DNA of 64,000 bases from CBDFGK01 sp965247075 (lineage in GTDB: Bacteria; Pseudomonadota; Gammaproteobacteria; Pseudomonadales; Halieaceae), in the NCBI GenBank assembly GCA_965247075.1, contig CBDFGK010000002.1:1-64000 (forward strand), given 5' to 3'. The notes beneath the pieces were generated by a model. That model ran no database searches and had not been told where the DNA came from. It saw only the letters and a list, made by a program, of their open reading frames with translations. Every line of letters starts with the position of its first letter. Positions within the stretch are counted from its first letter, which is position 1. Shown here piece by piece: positions 54,825 through 63,471 of this stretch. Both the position numbers and the translations under genes were made by a program.

Positions 54825-55022
54825 AATGGTGGAAGACAGCTCGCGCAGTGCCTGCGGTTAGTACTCGCAGTGGCGTCCCTGCTGATTGAATGCAGTTGAG
54901 CTGGAATCCTTCCCAGCGAAAAGAGGCAATGTCTCAGGTGGTGCTCTGGTCGGTGGTGCCGGCAGCGCCACGGTGGGGATGTCCTGTTCCCTATCGCATT
55001 GATAGTGACTGATCGCCAAGTG
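54825..55022. other. Spacer, no gene recognised
   Basis: About 200 bases between an IS fragment and the end of the nuclease-like gene. A short plus-strand frame encoding GGALVGGAGSATVGMSCSL has no start codon with a ribosome binding site and no recognisable family; I do not call it. Confidence 0.4.
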
Positions 55023-56000
55023 TTATTTTACTTGCGGGCATTTGCTGCCCTTAAACACCTTGAGATATTTTTTGCCTTTCTCTGTATGCAACCATTTTTT
55101 TATAACATCTTTGTCAACAATCTCGATTTTGTGGTCGGGATATTCTTTCGACCCGCCGTACGAAAACCAGAACCATAGTATCTCGTCACGATCTCGGTAG
55201 TTTTTACGAGCGCTCAGGAAATTTTCCTCAACTTCATAGGGGTCAGGGGTTTTCTTGCATTGCCCCAGAATTCGTTTGCCATCCAAGGTTTTACCGACCA
55301 AGTCATAAATGCTGAGCGATCGTCCGGGCAACAGACCGGTCGGGACATAGTCGTACTTAATAATAAGATAGCCGAGACACAGAGATTCCCAATCCGTAGG
55401 ACCGAGGAAGTCAAGCCACTGAGCGGTCTCCAGGTTAGCGAAGTAGTCTTTTACTGCTTCTGAATTGGGATTTTTTGCCAAAAATTTCAAAAGACAGGTG
55501 TAGATATCGTTGTGTTGATGCACATTGCTACGCCCGGCTGATGCAAGCAGTCTAAACGAATCAGGCAAATCCACAAGCCGGAAACTCTTTTTCTCAATCA
55601 CTTCCCGAAAATGAAACAATTCTTCTCCGCAGTTTAATTCATGTTTTTCGTCAATTTTAATATCGCCTGAAACCTTCCCCAGATGCAATGTATCATCGAA
55701 ATAAACCATCACCCAATCCTTGTTCTCCTCAATTTCACTAAAACGCTTACAGGTGTGAAAATAGGAACTTTTAATCGGCCAGCCCAGTTCCTTTTGCTGT
55801 TTTATGTTGGTCAAATGGTCGGTTGCTTTACTACCACCTTCCTTCTCGTAAATATTAATTGCTTCTACCAAATCTTTCGGCCTCCATACCCCATACCAGA
55901 CTCCAACCTGGTCCATTTCCCAAGCGCACTTTGAATGATCTTCTTGGTCTGCATTTTTAGCACGAATGCGATAAATTTTGTAATCGTCTGAATTATTCAT
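55023..56000 (-). CDS. Putative PD-(D/E)XK (Mrr-like) nuclease, possible restriction endonuclease
   Basis: A 325-residue protein of unknown family. The C-terminal half contains TDWESLCLGYLI, then SLSIYDLVGKT, then KRILGQCKKT. The order Glu ... Asp ... Gln-x-Lys within a predicted helix-strand-strand arrangement resembles the Mrr-type PD-(D/E)XK core (E, D, QxK). The N-terminal 110 residues (YKIYRIRAKNADQED, VGVWYGVW, DWVMVYFDD, HLGKVSGD) look like a beta-rich domain and could be an EVE/PUA-like sensor, as in modification-dependent restriction enzymes. Both assignments are inference from motif spacing. Base composition is more AT-rich than the neighbours. An IS4 element lies immediately upstream of the ATG and separates it from its ribosome binding site. 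Confidence 0.5.
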   Translation of the reverse strand: MNNSDDYKIYRIRAKNADQEDHSKCAWEMDQVGVWYGVWRPKDLVEAINIYEKEGGSKATDHLTNIKQQKELGWPIKSSYFHTCKRFSEIEENKDWVMVYFDDTLHLGKVSGDIKIDEKHELNCGEELFHFREVIEKKSFRLVDLPDSFRLLASAGRSNVHQHNDIYTCLLKFLAKNPNSEAVKDYFANLETAQWLDFLGPTDWESLCLGYLIIKYDYVPTGLLPGRSLSIYDLVGKTLDGKRILGQCKKTPDPYEVEENFLSARKNYRDRDEILWFWFSYGGSKEYPDHKIEIVDKDVIKKWLHTEKGKKYLKVFKGSKCPQVK

Positions 56001-56007
56001 ATTGGTT

Positions 56008-57280
56008 CACTGCTGTCCCGTTAACTTTCATATGAGTTTCATTTGATTGACATCGGGCAGTCTGCCATCAGGCAGATCACCCCTTAACAACGCCATCAGG
56101 TCACGCTTATCAAACAAATTAAGCTGCAGTAATCGCAATAGCTGCTGCATACTCTTTGTGAGTCCAGACTGAAACTTCAGAAATGCAATTAGCAGGTATA
56201 CGCACATCGCTATCCATATTTGAGTCATCACTGCATTCTTGCTCGTGCCAACAAACGATTTGATTTTCAGGTTCTGTTTTATCCACTTAAAGAATAATTC
56301 CACTTGCCACCTGGCTTTGTAGACATCGGCAATCGTCTTGGCTGCCAGTTTGAAATTGTTTGTTAAAAACACATAGTGCTTACCCGTCTCCGCATCTTTG
56401 TAGCCAACCCGCCTTAATCGAACAGGACATTTTTTGGAGACCTGGGGGCCGGTGAATTCTATCGTTTGATCACACGTCAAACCTTTGCCTTTCAGCACCG
56501 ATCGACGCTCGATAATGCGGTATTTTGCATTGCTCTTAAGCCGGGTGACGAAGAAAATACCCTTATCTGTCAATTGCTTATACCAAACGTAATCATTGTA
56601 GGCTTTATCAATTGCAATAATACTTCCCTTAGGAAATATGAGCGTGCGACCCACTGTTACATCGTGCTTCTTCCCTTCCGTGACGACCACAAACTCCGGC
56701 AAATAACCCGCATGATTCAAACCGACGTGCAGCTTAATCGCTCCTTTGGTGGTGCGAAAATCAGCCCAGGGAAACGCAGACAAACACAAGTCGATGGTGG
56801 ACGCGTCCAGCGAATAAAGCGGGTGAGTAAATCTGAAACTATGATCAGGCGCCACGCCTTGGCAGCGAGTTAACAGTTTTCCAAACAGCGCTTCGTACAG
56901 AGCATAAGGCTTATCTTCATTGATGCGCGATAGGTTAGATCGCGACAGCTTCGCGCTGCCCAGGTGGTAAAGGCGATGCATTTGCGCCGATATATTATCC
57001 ACGATATCACGCAAGCTGTTTCGACCAGACAATTGAGCCATCGTCAGCGACACAAACTATGACCAGCGGGAGGCTTTACGAAAGGAACGGCCAGAATGAT
57101 GTTGTTTGGCAAGGGTCTCAAATTCATGTCTCGGAACAAGTTTTAGTATTTGTGACAGGATCGTATTACAATGCGCCATGGTCTGGTTCCCTCTATTAAT
57201 ACACTGTTTTCTAGGCAATCTCATTGTATCAATTGTGGCGGAATCAGACCTCCTTATTTCTCCTTAACGGGACAGCAGTG
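56008..57280 (-). mobile_element. IS4-family insertion sequence
   Basis: A 1273-bp element with perfect 17-bp terminal repeats (CACTGCTGTCCCGTTAA at 56008-56024; complement at 57264-57280). It is flanked by the direct repeat ATATTGGTT (55999-56007 and 57281-57289). The left repeat overlaps the start codon of the nuclease-like gene by two bases. The duplication is intact, suggesting a fairly recent insertion. Confidence 0.9.
56028..57179 (-). pseudogene. IS4-family transposase with an in-frame amber codon
   Basis: The full frame starts at ATG 57179 (MAHCNTILSQILKLVPRHEF...) and carries the N-terminal DUF4372-type domain. Codon 41 is TAG, where close relatives have Gln before FVSLTMAQLSGR. After it the frame is open to 56028. 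The DDE residues are visible: YSLDASTIDL, IIAIDKAYND, and the YKARWQVELFFKWIKQNLK signature (Y-R-E-K). A shorter product from a GTG at 57053 would lack the first 42 residues. The element would need suppression or help in trans. Confidence 0.82.
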
Positions 57281-57289
57281 ATATTGGTT

Positions 57290-57293
57290 CTCC
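57290..57293 (-). promoter_or_regulatory. Displaced ribosome binding site of the nuclease-like gene
   Basis: On the minus strand GGAGAACCAATAT runs into the right copy of the IS4 target duplication. Without the IS it would read GGAGAACCAATATG, placing GGAG at normal spacing before the ATG now at 56000. The insertion leaves this site about 1.28 kb from its start codon. Confidence 0.75.
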
Positions 57294-57431
57294 AAATAGA
57301 AGTCGAGTATTACTACTAATATTCGGCACATCGCATACTGATACACCGTTAAATCTGACCGTCGGGATTGTAAACATTCCTCATCGCCGCAGTCAATTCC
57401 ACAAACTCATGACTGTTAGGAACACATAGAC

Positions 57432-58758
57432 TGTCCGCTGTTAAAACACATAATCTGTCCGGTTTATGCCAACTCTTGAGGAGAGTGGTTTATGAGGCGG
57501 ACAGAAGTGTTACAGGAGATACGACGGATGAGATTTGAAGAGGCATACGGGAGCTGGACGGAGGGTCGTTTGAGCCAAGAGGAAGCGGCGCAGTTGCTGG
57601 GTGTGTGTGAGCGCACCTTTCGTCGTTACATTGATCGTTACGAGGAAGAAGGCCTGGATGGGTTGATCGACAAGCGGCTGTCTCAGGTATCGCACCGGCG
57701 GGCCCCGGTCGATGAGGTTATGCGCATGGTGGATCGGTACCGGAGCCGGCATGATGGCTGGAGTGTCAAGCACTACTACGCCTGGTATCGGCGCGGCGGC
57801 GGTGGGCGTAGCTACAACTGGGTGCGCAAGTCCTTGCAGGCTGCCGGAGCGGTGACGAAGGCCGCGGGCCGCGGGCAACATCGCAAGCGGCGTGAACGAG
57901 CACCGGTGCCGGGCGTATTGCTGCACCAGGATGGTAGCACCCATGCCTGGGTGCCGGGACAGACCTGGGATTTGATAGTCACCATGGATGATGCCACCAG
58001 CCGGCATTACTCCATGTTCTTCTGTGACCAGGAAGGCACCCGGAGCAGTTTCCAGGGGGTACGTGAGGTGGTTGAGGCCGAGGGCTTGTTTTGCTCGCTG
58101 TATACCGACCGGGGCAGCCATTACTGGCACACGCCGACGGCCGGCGGCAAGGTGGACAAGGGCAACTCGACGCAGTTCCGGCGCGCCTTGCAGCAACTGG
58201 GCGTGGAGATGATTGCGGCCTACTCGCCGCAAGCCCGAGGGCGCTCCGAGCGGGCCTTTAGCACCCACCAGAACCGCTTGGTCAAAGAACTGGCCGCCGC
58301 TGGCATCACCGATATGGCTGCCGCCAATGAGTATCTCCAGCAGGTGTATTTGCCCGCCTTCAACGAAGAGTTTGAGCAACCGCCGCGGGAAGTTGGCTCA
58401 GCCTTTGTGCCGGTGCCGGAGGGAGCGCAGTTGGACAACATTTTCTGCGAACACTACGAGCGCCGGGTACGCAAGGACAACTGCATTGAGTTCGAGGGCC
58501 GGACCCTGCAGATACCGGCAGACCGCCACCGTTACCACTACATCAAAGCTAAAGTGAAGGTGTTACGGCACACCGGCGGCGCCCTGTCTTTGTGGCACGG
58601 TCCCCGAAAACTGGCCTGTTATGACGCGGCCGGCCAGCTCATCCAGACTGACTTACCGGTGGCTGCCTGATGTCCGCTGCGCCATCAATAACGGGCACCT
58701 CAACAAGGTTTCCCGACATCGCCAAAAGCGGACAACTCATGTGTTCTAAAACCGGACA
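57432..58758 (+). mobile_element. ISNCY (IS1202-like) insertion sequence
   Basis: About 1327 bp bounded by related inverted ends. The left reads TGTCCGCTGTTAAAACACAT, the right, complemented, TGTCCGGTTTTAGAACACAT; a second TGTCCG follows inside each end. A further diverged copy of the motif (TGTTAGGAACACATAGAC) lies just outside the left end at 57414. No clean target duplication is visible, but ATTCCACAAACTC occurs on both sides (57398 and 58779). Confidence 0.78.
57492..58670 (+). CDS. ISNCY-family transposase
   Basis: A 392-residue integrase-core transposase. An N-terminal helix-turn-helix is visible (RLSQEEAAQLLGVCERTFRR, about residues 27-46), followed by a linker and an rve-type DDE domain: HQDGSTHAWV (Asp), YTDRGSHYWHT (Asp), and SPQARGRSERAF (Glu). 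The C-terminal region RLVKELAAAGI to NIFCEHYERRV is usual for this group. GAGGAGAG lies 9 bases before the ATG at 57492. The gene looks intact. Confidence 0.88.
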   Translation: MRRTEVLQEIRRMRFEEAYGSWTEGRLSQEEAAQLLGVCERTFRRYIDRYEEEGLDGLIDKRLSQVSHRRAPVDEVMRMVDRYRSRHDGWSVKHYYAWYRRGGGGRSYNWVRKSLQAAGAVTKAAGRGQHRKRRERAPVPGVLLHQDGSTHAWVPGQTWDLIVTMDDATSRHYSMFFCDQEGTRSSFQGVREVVEAEGLFCSLYTDRGSHYWHTPTAGGKVDKGNSTQFRRALQQLGVEMIAAYSPQARGRSERAFSTHQNRLVKELAAAGITDMAAANEYLQQVYLPAFNEEFEQPPREVGSAFVPVPEGAQLDNIFCEHYERRVRKDNCIEFEGRTLQIPADRHRYHYIKAKVKVLRHTGGALSLWHGPRKLACYDAAGQLIQTDLPVAA

Positions 58759-58843
58759 TTTCTATTTGTTGCTAACATTCCACAAACTCCTGACGCAAAT
58801 TATTCGGTTCGATAACTTCCACTTCACAACCAAAACCGAGTAG

Positions 58844-59146
58844 CTACCAACGCAATTCCATAGTGTTATTGATAGTTGCTTTCACTAACATTTTTCCATC
58901 CCTTTTGTTGATAATTCTTTGATCTTCGGACAATTTGGATTCGCTCAAGTGAAATGCCGCATCTTCGGAAAACAGCGCGCGGGGTTTGGGGACCAGCGCT
59001 GCCAACCGTGCGATGAAATCCACCGGTTCGAAAGCCACCTGGGTCGTTCCATCGCGGCGGGGCGATTGTGGTGGTCGGTCGTCGCGATATACGTAGATGC
59101 CATTCAGGAACAGGACGTGAAAGTGAATTTCTTTGCCCAGTGGCAA
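58844..59146 (-). pseudogene. IS91-type transposase relic with internal deletion
   Basis: The frame carries IHFHVLFLNGIYVYRDDRPP directly fused to PRRDGTTQVAFEPVDFIA and RLAALVPKPRA. The first block matches the HxH-containing core of IS91-type Y2 transposases and the second their C-terminal part; the stretch that should lie between, with the catalytic Tyr, is gone. Downstream of 58976 the frame has no recognisable homology. Confidence 0.65.
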
Positions 59147-59271
59147 TACCAGACACTTGGCTGCGTGCTAATCTCCCTGTCTGTATTTGGCATTGCGGTA
59201 TGGCGCGGCAATCGCCGCACTGTTACCTGCCGGCCAAGATACCTCCCATTCAACAGGAACCGGTTAATACT

Positions 59272-60888
59272 ATGTACAAAGTCGATTTATCCGCAGCTGA
59301 AAACCGTGTGTTTCCGAAGATTTTGCAGCAGCAGGCCCAGCACAATGGCGCCACCGAATTTCTTGTAACCGACACACAGCGCATTAGCTTTGCCCAGGCT
59401 GACGACATTACATCGCGCCTTGCCACGGGCCTGCAGTCGTTGGGAGTAGGGCCTGGTGACAGGGCTTGCCTGTACCTGGGCAACTGCCCGGAGTTTGTCC
59501 TTTTGACGCTGGCCATCAACAAGCTGGGCGCGGTCTGGGTGCCGGTTAATACCGATTACAAGGGTGACTGGTTACTGGATACGATTGAACGATCACGCTC
59601 CATGATGTTGATCACCGATAGCGTCGTGCTTGATCGCGTTGAACCCCTGCGCGAGAAGCTGGATATCGCCCAGTGGGTGATGCTGGCAGACAGTGATGCC
59701 AATGTTCCCGCTGATATGCACAGCTACCACTCGCTGGCTGCCAGTGAGCCGCTGCTGTCGGACTACTCAGAACAGGGTTGCGGTGATACCTGTGCGATAT
59801 TGTGGACCTCTGGTACCACCGGAAAATCCAAGGGTGTAGTGCAGAATTCCAACGGTTGGATTCGGGCCATTGACCAGGGCGCTTCACCCATGTTTGCTTC
59901 GCGCCCGGGGGACGTCATCTACTGTGCCCTGCCACTTTTTAATACCGGCGCCTGGATCACGTCTATCTATCGTGCCCTGTTGGAGGGGATTCCCTGTGTT
60001 ATTGAGCCGAAGTTTTCTGTGCAAACCTTCTGGCAGCGGATTGCCCTGTTTGAGGCCACCCAGACATTCCTGATTGGCGCCATGGGAGTGTTCCTGTGGA
60101 ATGCACCCACGCAAGCTGATGATGCTGAAACGACATTACGCACGGCGATGATCGTGCCTTTTCCACCGGATCTGTGGAGCGCTTTTGAGCAGCGCTTTGG
60201 GCTCAATATTCTCACCGCCGGGCTGGGTATGAGCGAGTGTCAGTTGATAGCCAATCACCTGGCTGCCAAGGTAGACATTCCGCCCTACGCGCTGGGCTAC
60301 CCGCCTGAGGATATCGAGCTGCGCCTGTGTGATGACGAGGGCAATGAGGTTGCGGTGGGTGAGGCGGGCGAAATGTGCGTGAAACCGCTGGTGCCTTATG
60401 TGCTGTTTAACGGTTATTTTGATAATGAAGAGGGCACCAGGGCGGCTTTTCGCGGCGATTGGTTTTTGACCGGGGATATGGCGCGCCAGGACCCGGCAAC
60501 CGGCGCCTTGTTTTTTGTCGATCGCAAAAAAGATGCGGTACGTTTTGCTGGTCGCAATATCTCTACCCTGGAAGTGGAAGGGGTTTTCCGGCGCCATCCG
60601 GCGGTGGGTGATGTGGCGGCTTTCGGGATTCCATCAGCGGAAATCGACAGTGAAGATGAGCTCAAGGTTAATGTAATACTAAAAGACGGCGAGAGCGCGT
60701 CAGCGGAAGACCTTTGTCGCTTCGTTAATGAGCATGCGCCGCACTACCTTGTGCCGCGCTATCTCGAATTTGTGGAGTCCTTGCCCTATACCCCCACCAA
60801 CAAGGTACAGAAGTTCAAGTTGCGGGAGCAGGGGGTGCCGGCCTCATGCTGGGATCGCAAAACCTCGGGCTTCAAGGTGCAGCGTTAA
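59272..60888 (+). CDS. AMP-dependent acyl-CoA synthetase/ligase
   Basis: A 538-residue member of the ANL superfamily. The phosphate-binding loop ILWTSGTTGKSKG is at about residues 182-194, GDWFLTGDMA near 398-407, and the catalytic Lys in PTNKVQKFKL near the C-terminus. The family activates a carboxylic acid with ATP and couples it to CoA; the sequence resembles CaiC-like and steroid or terpenoid-acid ligases, but the substrate is unknown. I start at ATG 59272, where AGGAA lies about 12 bases upstream; the longer in-frame extension overlaps the IS91 relic and has no homology. It is convergent with the P450 gene. Confidence 0.88.
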   Translation: MYKVDLSAAENRVFPKILQQQAQHNGATEFLVTDTQRISFAQADDITSRLATGLQSLGVGPGDRACLYLGNCPEFVLLTLAINKLGAVWVPVNTDYKGDWLLDTIERSRSMMLITDSVVLDRVEPLREKLDIAQWVMLADSDANVPADMHSYHSLAASEPLLSDYSEQGCGDTCAILWTSGTTGKSKGVVQNSNGWIRAIDQGASPMFASRPGDVIYCALPLFNTGAWITSIYRALLEGIPCVIEPKFSVQTFWQRIALFEATQTFLIGAMGVFLWNAPTQADDAETTLRTAMIVPFPPDLWSAFEQRFGLNILTAGLGMSECQLIANHLAAKVDIPPYALGYPPEDIELRLCDDEGNEVAVGEAGEMCVKPLVPYVLFNGYFDNEEGTRAAFRGDWFLTGDMARQDPATGALFFVDRKKDAVRFAGRNISTLEVEGVFRRHPAVGDVAAFGIPSAEIDSEDELKVNVILKDGESASAEDLCRFVNEHAPHYLVPRYLEFVESLPYTPTNKVQKFKLREQGVPASCWDRKTSGFKVQR

Positions 60889-60964
60889 AACGATTGTCGC
60901 GGGCAGTGCCGGGGCGACCCAGTGCAGTTTATCGAGTTGCCAGGCCAGGCAACAGGCGGCGGTA

Positions 60965-62233
60965 TCAGGCAGCCTGGTCGGCGCTCTTCACCTCTGGATC
61001 AAAAGTAATCTGCATACTCTTGATACCGTTCACCAGGTTGGAGCGCGTGTATTCGATTTTTCCAACCGGTTTGGGATTGCGCAGGCGCGGGATAATCTCC
61101 TCAAACATCACCCGCATTTCGAGTCGCGCCAAGTGTGTGCCCAGGCAGAAGTGCTGGCCGATGCCAAAGGCGCGGTGCTGGTTGTAGAGATCTGGCATGC
61201 GTTCGGCGCGGGTCACATCAAACTCCATGGCATCGTCGCCAAAGATAGACTCGTCATGGTTCACTGTGTGGTAGTGCATGATGAGCTTGTCGCCCTTCTT
61301 CATTTTATGGCCGCTGACTTGGGTATCTTCCATCACGGTGCGGCGCATCATGATAAAGGCGGTGTTGTAGCGCAGCATTTCTTCGCAGGCATTGGGGATC
61401 TTGTCGGGGTTATCGACCAGGTATTGCAACTGGTCGGGATGATCCATCAGCAGGCGCATGCCGTGGCTGGTAACGGTGCGGGTGGACTCGTTGCCCGCGG
61501 CTATCAACATCAGGAAGAACCAGACAAATTCATCGAGACTCAAGCCCTCTTCACGCTTGGTACCTCTCAACAACGCACCGATAATGTCGTCTTTGGGATT
61601 TTCGTCATGCTGGGCGGCCAGCTTCATGGCGTATTCGATAACCTTGAAAGACGCGGCTTCGGCAGCCTCGCGGTCGACAGCCATGTCGCTATCCTGGTTG
61701 AACATCATGGTGTTGGTCCACTCGAAAAAGTCCTTGCGATCTTCTGCTGGAATACCGCACAACTCGAGGATAGCCAGCAGTGGCAGTTCAGCCGCTACCT
61801 CTTCCACAAATTCACATTCACCGCGACCGGCAACCGCATCGACAATGTTCTTGGCATGTTCGCGAAAACGCGCCTCGTAGGAATCCACGGCGCGTGGAGT
61901 AAAGGTTGCCCGTACAATTTTGCGTGACTTGAGTTGGCGCGGCGGATCCATGTTGATGGTCATATTGCGCTGGATGGCCTCCATATCTTCTTCGCTGAAC
62001 TCGTCGGCCAGGGCAGAACGGGCCTCGCTGGAGAAAACCAGTGGTTGCTTGGAGATGGTGTCGATTTCCTCCCTGCCGGTCACCAGCCAGTAGGGTATGC
62101 CCATGGTGGGGTCTTCCATATAGTGAATGGGACCGGATGCCCGAATTTTGGCCAGTTCATCGTAGGGCATGCCGTTGGCATAGGTATCGGGGTCAACCAT
62201 GTTTTGGAAATTGGCAAACGGACATTCACTCAT
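60965..62233 (-). CDS. Cytochrome P450
   Basis: A 422-residue soluble bacterial P450. The I-helix motif is AAGNESTRT (about residues 248-256), the K-helix ExxR is in CEEMLRYN, and the heme-binding loop FGIGQHFCLGTHLARLE carries the Cys ligand near 367. MDPPRQLKSRKIVRATFTPR is the typical B/C-helix region of CYP125/CYP142/CYP124-like and related enzymes that hydroxylate steroid side chains or terpenoids; the subfamily call is tentative. It needs a ferredoxin and reductase that are not in the window. Upstream lie relics of a sterol-desaturase-like gene and a MarR regulator. Confidence 0.9.
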   Translation of the reverse strand: MSECPFANFQNMVDPDTYANGMPYDELAKIRASGPIHYMEDPTMGIPYWLVTGREEIDTISKQPLVFSSEARSALADEFSEEDMEAIQRNMTINMDPPRQLKSRKIVRATFTPRAVDSYEARFREHAKNIVDAVAGRGECEFVEEVAAELPLLAILELCGIPAEDRKDFFEWTNTMMFNQDSDMAVDREAAEAASFKVIEYAMKLAAQHDENPKDDIIGALLRGTKREEGLSLDEFVWFFLMLIAAGNESTRTVTSHGMRLLMDHPDQLQYLVDNPDKIPNACEEMLRYNTAFIMMRRTVMEDTQVSGHKMKKGDKLIMHYHTVNHDESIFGDDAMEFDVTRAERMPDLYNQHRAFGIGQHFCLGTHLARLEMRVMFEEIIPRLRNPKPVGKIEYTRSNLVNGIKSMQITFDPEVKSADQAA

Positions 62234-62296
62234 AGCACTCGTCTCTGAAGGTAGATGTTGTCAAAAACTATAAACTAATAGTTATTAGTTAGCAAC

Positions 62297-62528
62297 TTAG
62301 TCCAGCGTCCCAAAGACCTTGTCGAAGACTAATGTGATGGAGGCGTAATTACCCTTGTACATATTCTCGTGGTGCACCGCGTGTTTGGCGGTGATTGAGT
62401 ACGTTCAACTGCGTATAGATGACGAAACAAAGGCCAACGGTGACTACATTAAAGGTGCCCAGCACCAGTGAGAGCAGCGGAATCAGCACCAGGAATAAAT
62501 TCAGGCCGGCTTGCCAGTCGTATATCAT
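62297..62528 (-). pseudogene. Fatty acid hydroxylase / sterol desaturase family remnant
   Basis: From ATG 62528 the frame reads MIYDWQAGLNLFLVLIPLLS ... TQLNVLNHRQT. After a frameshift it continues VHHENMYKGNYASITLVFDK and VFGTLD to a stop at 62297-62299. The HH motif followed by GNYxxxxxxxDKxFGTL is the C-terminal signature of the fatty-acid hydroxylase superfamily; most of the catalytic His clusters are missing. Confidence 0.65.
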
Positions 62529-62546
62529 GAATTTTCCCCGGATAGG

Positions 62547-62882
62547 TTAATCAGTATGTCGGCGAGTGCGCGCGCCTTCCCGGCGCCCAATTGTTGCTGC
62601 AAGTCTGCGAATCCTGTGTGAGAACTCCTCTTCCAGCTCCACAATAGCTGCCACCGAATCTTCAATTGGCTTTGCGCCCGCGACCGTAAGCCCTAGCGAC
62701 ACCTGGCGGCCGTCCACGATGTCTGTTTCCCGGCACAGGTAGCCCTGTTCCTCAAGCTCACTGGCGATGGAGCCGATGGCCTGTTGCTTATAAGTGGGTT
62801 TTACCAGGCCCAGGGCGGAGTAAAGTGCCGCCAGGTGGTGTGCCAGCCGTTCTATTCTCTGCCGGCCAATCAAAGCGGCCAA
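62547..62882 (-). pseudogene. MarR-family regulator with internal deletion
   Basis: A 111-codon frame: an N-terminal helix (GRQRIERLAHHLAALYSAL), then GLVKPTY fused directly to KQQAIGSIASELEEQGYL and VDGRQVSLGLTVAG. The second block is the recognition helix and wing of a MarR protein, but about 45 residues including the first helices of the DNA-binding domain are missing. The frame is open, so a product may be made, but normal DNA binding is unlikely. It probably once regulated the neighbouring desaturase/P450 genes. Confidence 0.55.
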
Positions 62883-62973
62883 TTCAGCTTCGCCAACGCA
62901 TTAACGGTTATCGTATTTATAGTGATGAGGGTGTTCATCGCATACCTAAACCAAAGTGATAATTAATAGCCAC

Positions 62974-63471
62974 CTAAAAACTTTTGCAAATAGGATTTCC
63001 CCAACTATCTCGCCATTCGTATGAGCCGATTGGACAACCTTTAGATGTGTCGTGGAATTGCTGGTTTGAATTCCAACTCTTGCATATTGAGTTTCCCAAA
63101 TTATCTGTCCATCTATATGTGCCAGTTGGGCAATTTTTTATACTTCCTTCAATTGATTTCGTTTTACCTGAACTGAAACTTTTACATATTCGGTTTCCCC
63201 AATTGTCAATCGATGAATAGCTACCGATTGGGCATGAGGCGGTTGCCGTGCCAGTCATTATTAGCATGGTTGCTAAAAGAACAGTTAAACGAATTTTGTT
63301 TAGGCGTTTCGGGTCTATCCGGGTTTCCCAACGAGTTTTTTGAAAAAATTCTGTTATTGAAAAACTATCCGAATACCCCTGGACTTTCCCCGGCGTAGTG
63401 TGGGCAGGCGGTGGGTTAGTGTGGGTAACCGGTGGTATGTGAGGCACGAACATTCCACGGGTTATCCACAT
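62974..63471 (-). CDS. Small secreted Cys-rich protein with three CPxGxY repeats
   Basis: The C-terminus holds three similar repeats of about 35 residues: CPIGSYSSIDNWGNRICKSF, CPTGTYRWTDNLGNSICKSW and CPIGSYEWRDSWGNPICKSF, each with two Cys that could pair. They are preceded by a signal-peptide-like stretch (IRLTVLLATMLIMTGTATA, cleaved before SCPIG). No standard start codon sits at the signal peptide: the candidates are ATG 63471 (used here), GTG 63519, or ATG 63267 inside it. I do not recognise the family. The region is AT-richer than its neighbours. Confidence 0.55.
   Translation of the reverse strand: MWITRGMFVPHIPPVTHTNPPPAHTTPGKVQGYSDSFSITEFFQKTRWETRIDPKRLNKIRLTVLLATMLIMTGTATASCPIGSYSSIDNWGNRICKSFSSGKTKSIEGSIKNCPTGTYRWTDNLGNSICKSWNSNQQFHDTSKGCPIGSYEWRDSWGNPICKSF

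Noticed and set aside
54880..54995. Short Gly/Ala-rich frame resembling a bacteriocin-like peptide
   Set aside because: No start codon with ribosome binding site, no leader motif and no neighbouring maturation or transport genes.
57510..58379. 289-codon minus-strand frame inside the ISNCY transposase
   Set aside because: An antisense shadow of an intact transposase with all DDE residues.
59068..59271. N-terminal extension of the acyl-CoA synthetase to 606 residues
   Set aside because: The added residues overlap the antisense IS91 relic and have no family similarity; ATG 59272 gives the normal length.
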